A DNA stretch of 8,936 nt from contig NZ_PUJW01000048.1 in NCBI RefSeq assembly GCF_011189575.1, positions 1 to 8,936 on the forward strand, read 5' to 3'. A program made the position numbers and the translations under genes. Every line of letters starts with the position of its first letter. Position 1 is the stretch's first letter. Below the pieces are notes generated by a model. It was given only the letters and a program-made list of their open reading frames with translations. It ran no database searches and was not told the DNA's origin. Below are positions 1-6,000 of this stretch, in pieces. Origin of the DNA: Photorhabdus cinerea. Lineage in GTDB: Bacteria; Pseudomonadota; Gammaproteobacteria; Enterobacterales; Enterobacteriaceae.

Positions 1-3000
1 CCCGCCAGATGTGGATGGTGGTGGCGGAGATTGCCAATACCGGACCGGGGCGAACGGGACGCCGCACTCGTCGCCCGTCTCTGCCGTCGTGTCGTTGCCA
101 ACTCACCGCGTTACGATTCAGTCTCTTATTAGCCCTCGGCGGTGTATCGCTGACTGCTCAGGCCAATATTGTGGCTGATGGACAGGCACCGGGCCATCAG
201 CCACCGACGATTATCCACAGCGCCAACGGCACGCCGCAGGTCAACATCCAGACCCCCAGCGCCGCCGGCGTTTCGCATAATACCTATCGTCAGTTTGATG
301 TGGATAAACACGGGGTTATCCTCAATAACAGCGCAAAGGCGACCGAGACCCAGCTGGGCGGCATGGTGGCCGGTAATCCCTGGCTTGCCAAAGGGGAAGC
401 CAAAATTATCCTCAACGAAGTCAACAGCCGCGACCCCAGTCACCTCAACGGCTGGATTGAAGTCGCCGGACGCAAAGCCGAGGTGGTGATTGCCAATCCG
501 TTCGGGATTACCTGTAACGGCTGTGGCTTTATCAACGCCCACCGCACCACCCTGACCACCGGTGAGGCCCGGATGGAGCAGGGTCACCTGAAAGGCTTTG
601 ACGTCAGTCAGGGCGAAGTCCGTATTGACGGGCAAGGCATGGACAGCCGGCAGCAAAACTACACCGACATCATTGCCCGCTCCGTCGCCCTCAATGCCAA
701 ATTACACGCGCAGGACCTGAAAGTGACCACCGGGCGCAACATCGTGGATGCCGCGCATCAGACCATCACGAAAAAATCGGCGACTCAGGAGGCTCAGGAT
801 GAGAACCCCCCGCTGTTCGCGTTAGATACGGCCGCCTTAGGCGGGATGTATGCCCATAAAATTCTGTTAGTGGGCACCGAAGCGGGCGTCGGGGTACGTA
901 ACGCCGGTGATATCGGGGTGCCGGCGGGGGAAGTGCGCCTCACCGCCGAGGGCCGGATTGAGAACCGGGGCACTATCAGCAGCCGGGATGCGCTGCAATT
1001 AACCAGTACCGCCGGAATAGACAATCAGGGCAAACTCCTGTCGCAATCCACCGTGACCTTGCAATCAGGCGAACAACTGAACAATAGTGGCCGGGTGGAG
1101 GCGCGGGGCAATATCACCGCCAGAGCAGGAACGATACAAAGTGGTAACGGCAGTGTGTGGGCCGCGGGGCTGGATGATAACGGCAACACGACCCGCCCCG
1201 GCTCCCTGACCCTGACCGCGCTGCACGTTCAGGCTAAGGGCAAAAATCTGGCAACCGATACGCTGGCTATCCACAGTCAACAAATTGACCTGAGCGGCAG
1301 CCAGACCGCCGCCAGTCAGATTCAGCTGAATGCGGGTCAATCAGGCATCAGTACAGCTCACGCCATCGTCAACGCCAACCGTTTGACGGCGAAAACCCCG
1401 GGCCAGTTTAACAACGATGGCGGCCAGTTAGTGGCACGGGAAATTCGCCTCACGACGCCTGATTTATCCAACCAGCAGGGAAAAATTAATCAGACGGGGA
1501 GCGGTGAGCTAGCGCTCAATACCCGCACCCTGAATAACCGTGAGGGGATGGTATTCAATCAGGGGAAACTGACTCTCACCACTGACCGGCTCGACAACCA
1601 TCAGGGCACTATTGCCAGTCAGGGCGAGGACCTGCATCTCACCGCACATCAGGCAGATAACACTCAGGGCACCGTGCAACTGGCGGGCAACGGGAAATTG
1701 TCGCTCAACACCCAACGGTGGCTGGGTGATAAGGGCCAGCTGCTGACCAATGGCGCCCTGACGATACAGGCCGGTGAACTGCAACTCAACCACGCCGACA
1801 CTCAGGCCAGGCAGATTACCGTCAACGCTGACACCCTGAGCCATCAACGCGGTGTCATGCAACAATCGGGCGCCGATACCCTGTCCCTCACGGTCAACAC
1901 GCTGAATAATCAGGCAGGCACTATTGCGGGCAATGGTCACCTGAATGTTGAAGCGACGACGGTCGATAATCGCCAGGGCCATATCGTGGCGGCCCAACAG
2001 GGCGATTTAAGGCTCAAAGTTAAAGATGCGCTGGACAATCAGTCGGGCCGGCTGGCAGCCGGCAATGCGCTCCGGCTCAGGGCGGCCCAACTGAATAATG
2101 GTCAGGGGAGCATCGTTGCCACCGGGAACAGCACCACCCTCACTGTTGGGAAAGCCATTCAGAATGCCCACGGTCATATTGAAGCCAAAACCCGACTGAC
2201 CACCACCAGCCAGACTCTGGATAACACGCAGGGCGTGTTACTGGCACAACACATTAACAGCCAGACCACCGGCCATCCCTTCACCAATACCGAGGGACAG
2301 GTGATAGCCGGGGACACCCTGACCTTACACAGTGGGGCGCTGACGAACACCGCCGGGCTGTTACAGTCTGGGGGCGACATGACCGTCGATACTCACGGTC
2401 ACTGGCTCGCCAACGCCGCCACGACGGACCAGAAAGGCGGCCAGTTATTGAGCGGCGGCCACTTAACTTTGCGCACCGGCGACATCAATAACACCGGCGG
2501 GATAATCGCCGCAGACGGCAAAACCACCCTGACCAGCACCGCGCTCAATAATATTCAGGGACAGATAGCCGGCAATGGCGGGCTGGCCATTCACAGCCGG
2601 CAACTCACCAACCACAACGGCACCTTACAATCCGCCGATGCCCTGACGCTGGAGACTGACGGGCAGTTACTGGATAACCGGCAGGGGCGGATTCTGAGTG
2701 AGGGCACCACCACGGTCACCAGCGGCCCGCTGGATAATACGGCGGGATGGTTACAGGCGGGTCGCGACATGACCGTCGATACTCGCGGTCACTGGCTCGC
2801 CAACGCCGTCACGACGGACCAAAAAGGCGGCCAGTTATTGAGCGGCGGCCACTTAACTTTGCGTACCGGTGACATCAATAACACCGGCGGCATGATAGCG
2901 GCGGACGGCAAAACCGTGCTGACCAGCACCGCGCTCACCAATACGCAGGGACAGATAGCCGGCAATGGCGGGCTGGCCATTCACAGCCAGCAACTGATAA

Positions 3001-6000
3001 ACCGCGAGGGCACCTTACAATCCGCCGATGCCCTGACGCTGGAGACTGACGGGCAGTTACTGGATAACCGGCAGGGGCGGATTCTGAGTGAGGGCGCCAC
3101 CACGGTCACCAGTGGTCAGCTGGATAATACGGCGGGGCTGTTACAGGCGGGTCGCGAGATGGCCATTGATACCCACGGCCATTGGCTGACGAATACCCGC
3201 AATGCCGACCAAAAAGCGGGCCAGTTGTTGAGTGGCGGACAGTTAACCTTGCGCACCGGCGACATCGATAATACTGGCGGCAGGGTAGCGGGCAATGGCG
3301 GGCTGGCCATTCACAGCCAGCAACTCACCAACCACGAAGGCACCTTACAATCCGCCGATGCCCTGACGCTGGAGACTGACGGGCAGTTACTGGATAACCG
3401 GCAGGGGCGGATTCTGAGTGAGGGCACCACCACGGTCTCCAGTGGCCCGCTGGATAATCGTCAGGGCCACCTTCAGGGCGGGCAACTGGTTATCCATACC
3501 GGGCAAGCCGGGGCTGACAATCGGGAGGGCAAACTGTTGTCCGCGGGCCGGTTTGCCCTGACGACCCAACGGCTCGACAATCGTCACGGTCAGGTACAGG
3601 CGGTGGGCGATACCACGCTTAACGTGCAGGAAAAAACCGACAACACCGGCGGCCTGCTCCGGGGGGGCTCACAACTCATCCTGAACACGACTCAGCTGAT
3701 TAACCGTGAGACCACGCACACGGATAACGGCGTGGAAGCGCAAAACCTGACGATAAACGCCCAACAGGCCGATAATACCGGGGGCGCTTTACGGGCCGCT
3801 CACCACCTGCAAGCGAACATCAGCCAGACGGTGAATAATACCCAGGGGCTGATATCCGCCGGCAAACAGCTCACGGTTAAAAGTGAGGCTCAGCAACCGC
3901 ATCTGGTGATTCACAACCGGCAAGGCACGCTGATTGCCGGGGAACAGGTTAACATTCAGGCTGATGCGCTAAGCGGGGACGGTCAGCTGTTATCGCAGGG
4001 CGATATGGCCGTCACGTTAACCGGGGATTTTCACCACACCGGCCACACCGCGGCTAATGGCAAGCTGACCCTGAAAACGACCGGTAATATTCTCAATGAC
4101 CACAGTCTCAACGCCGGTCAGGCGCTGCACCTTGACGCACAGAATCTCACCAATAGCGCATCAGGCGAAATCAGCGCTAAACACACGCAAGTCAACGTCC
4201 ACAACACGCTGACCAACACCGGACTGATTGACGGTGACCTGACTCATCTCACGGCTAACACGCTGAATAATACCGGCACCGGACGCATTTACGGGGACCA
4301 GCTCGCCCTCCAGACGGGCACGTTGAATAACACTGTCCAGGACGGCAAAGCCGCCGTCATTGCCGCCCGTGACCGACTGGATATTGGCACCACAACGCTC
4401 AACAACCAGCATCATGCGCAGATTTACAGCGTGGGCGACATGCACATTGGCGGCCAGTTGGATAACAATCTGACGGCGACCGGTCAGGCGCGTAAGCTCA
4501 ATAACCACGCGGCGACGATGGAAGCCGGACGCAACCTGAAGATTCAGGCTGACCAGATTGACAATACCAACGCCGGGCTGGTCACTCAGGTGGTCGAAAC
4601 GGAAAAATCGCCGCATCACGACGCGGTATTGCGCGGACAGACTGCCCGCTATGACTGGTCACAGGTGGACACTTCCCGCCACAACAAATACGGCGTGCAC
4701 GATGCCATCATGCCGGATGGCAGCCGCAGCGATAACTTTGATGAATATCAGTACACCCGGACCGTCAGGGAAACCCAGGTCAAACAGAGTGACCCCGGTA
4801 ACATTCTGGCCGGGGGCAATCTGACGCTCAACAGCGAAAAAGTGACCAATCACGACAGCCAGATTGTCGCCGGCGGGGCGCTGGGCGGTGAAATTGGCGA
4901 ACTGCACAATATTGCCACGCAGGGGGAGCGCATCACCACCGATACCGGCAGCCAGACCCGCTGGTACGCCAAAAAGGAAAAACGGAACAAGCTTGGCCTC
5001 GGCGGCACCAAAACCTCGCAGGGAAAAGACACGACCGGGTATAAACAGGGCCCGGTGACAGAAACCATTGACCTGAACACGCTGTCCTGGCAGGACCATA
5101 CCCGTCCTCAGGGTACCGATATCACGATGACCGACCGCCAGACCGGGCAGGTGCAACAGGCCCCCACCGCCGTGAAACCGGTTGCCGGGATAAACACCCC
5201 GCCCTTAGTGCTGCCCCCCGGCCAGCCTGTCGTCTTACCACCTGACCAGCCTGTCGTCCTGCCGCCCGGTCAGCCGTTTGAACTGACGTTGCCCCCGGAA
5301 ACCGTCAAAGGCCACCCGGTTGACCCGGTCATCCGTGTTATCACGCCCGATATCCGCTTGCCGGATAACAGCCTGTATACCGTACAACCGGGCAGTGACA
5401 GCCACTATCTGGTGGAGACTGACCCGAAATTCACCCAATATAAACAATGGCTGGGTTCGGACTACATGCAGCAACAACTCACCCATGACCCGGCGTTAGT
5501 CCACAAACGGTTAGGCGACGGGTTCTATGAACAGCGGCTGGTGCGGGAGCAGATTACCCGGCTGACCGGCCAGCGTTATCTGTCCGGCTATAATAACGAC
5601 GAAACGCAGTTTAAAGCGCTGATGGATGCCGGGGTGGCTTTCGGCAGGGAACAACAGCTCACCCCCGGCGTTGCCCTCAGTCCGGCCCAAATGGCGCGGC
5701 TGACCTCGGACATTATCTGGCTGACTAACCAGACCGTGACCCTGCCGGATGGCACCACGCAGGTCGTGACGGTGCCACAGGTTTATGCGCGAGTTCGTCA
5801 GGGTGACCTGAGCGGTGACGGCGCACTCCTCGCCGGCAATACGGTGGCGCTCAACAGTCAGGGCGATATTACCAACAGCGGCACGGTCAGCGGGCGAGAT
5901 GTCACCCAGCTAACCGCCAGTAACCTGACCAACCACGGTTTTATTCGCGGCGGTAAAGTCGATTTAACCGCGCGGCAAGATATCACCAACCGGGGCGGCC

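Larger units (their letters stand above)
931..4589 (+). other. FHA-1 beta-helix filament domain
   Basis: About 1,220 residues of degenerate repeats, mostly 20-21 residues long, follow the pattern L-x-N-x-x-G-x-I-x-[AS]-x-x-x-L-x-[IL]-x-[TA]. Examples are LDNHQGTIASQGEDLHLTAH near 1587 and VDNRQGHIVAAQQGDLRLKV near 1965. The recurring (L/I)-(D/N)-N...G spacing is the coil signature of filamentous haemagglutinin repeats, which stack into a right-handed beta-helix. In CdiA this part forms the rod projecting from the inhibitor cell, so its length sets how far the receptor-binding region reaches. The segment contains no cysteine, and it holds the near-identical 130-residue tandem units annotated separately. 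Both borders are approximate. Confidence 0.88.

Noticed and set aside
9..11. ATG at 9 as the true start of the large gene
   Set aside because: The residues after it (MWMVVAEIA) are the middle of the extended signal peptide region, which normally begins about 15 residues earlier, and the frame is open to the window edge.
2340..3449. CRISPR array or insertion sequence as the source of the repeats
   Set aside because: Units are 390 bases, directly adjacent without spacers, in frame, and encode filament coils. No terminal inverted repeats or transposase are present.
3660..3670. Possible frameshift at the run of G residues
   Set aside because: The frame before and after the G-run gives consistent beta-helix coils (TDNTGGLLRGGSQLILNT), so no shift is needed.
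5160..5300. Domain break or gene boundary at the proline-rich stretch
   Set aside because: The reading frame continues without a stop, and the conserved LVETDP/YKQWLGSDYM block follows in the same frame. It is an interdomain linker, not the end of one gene and start of another.
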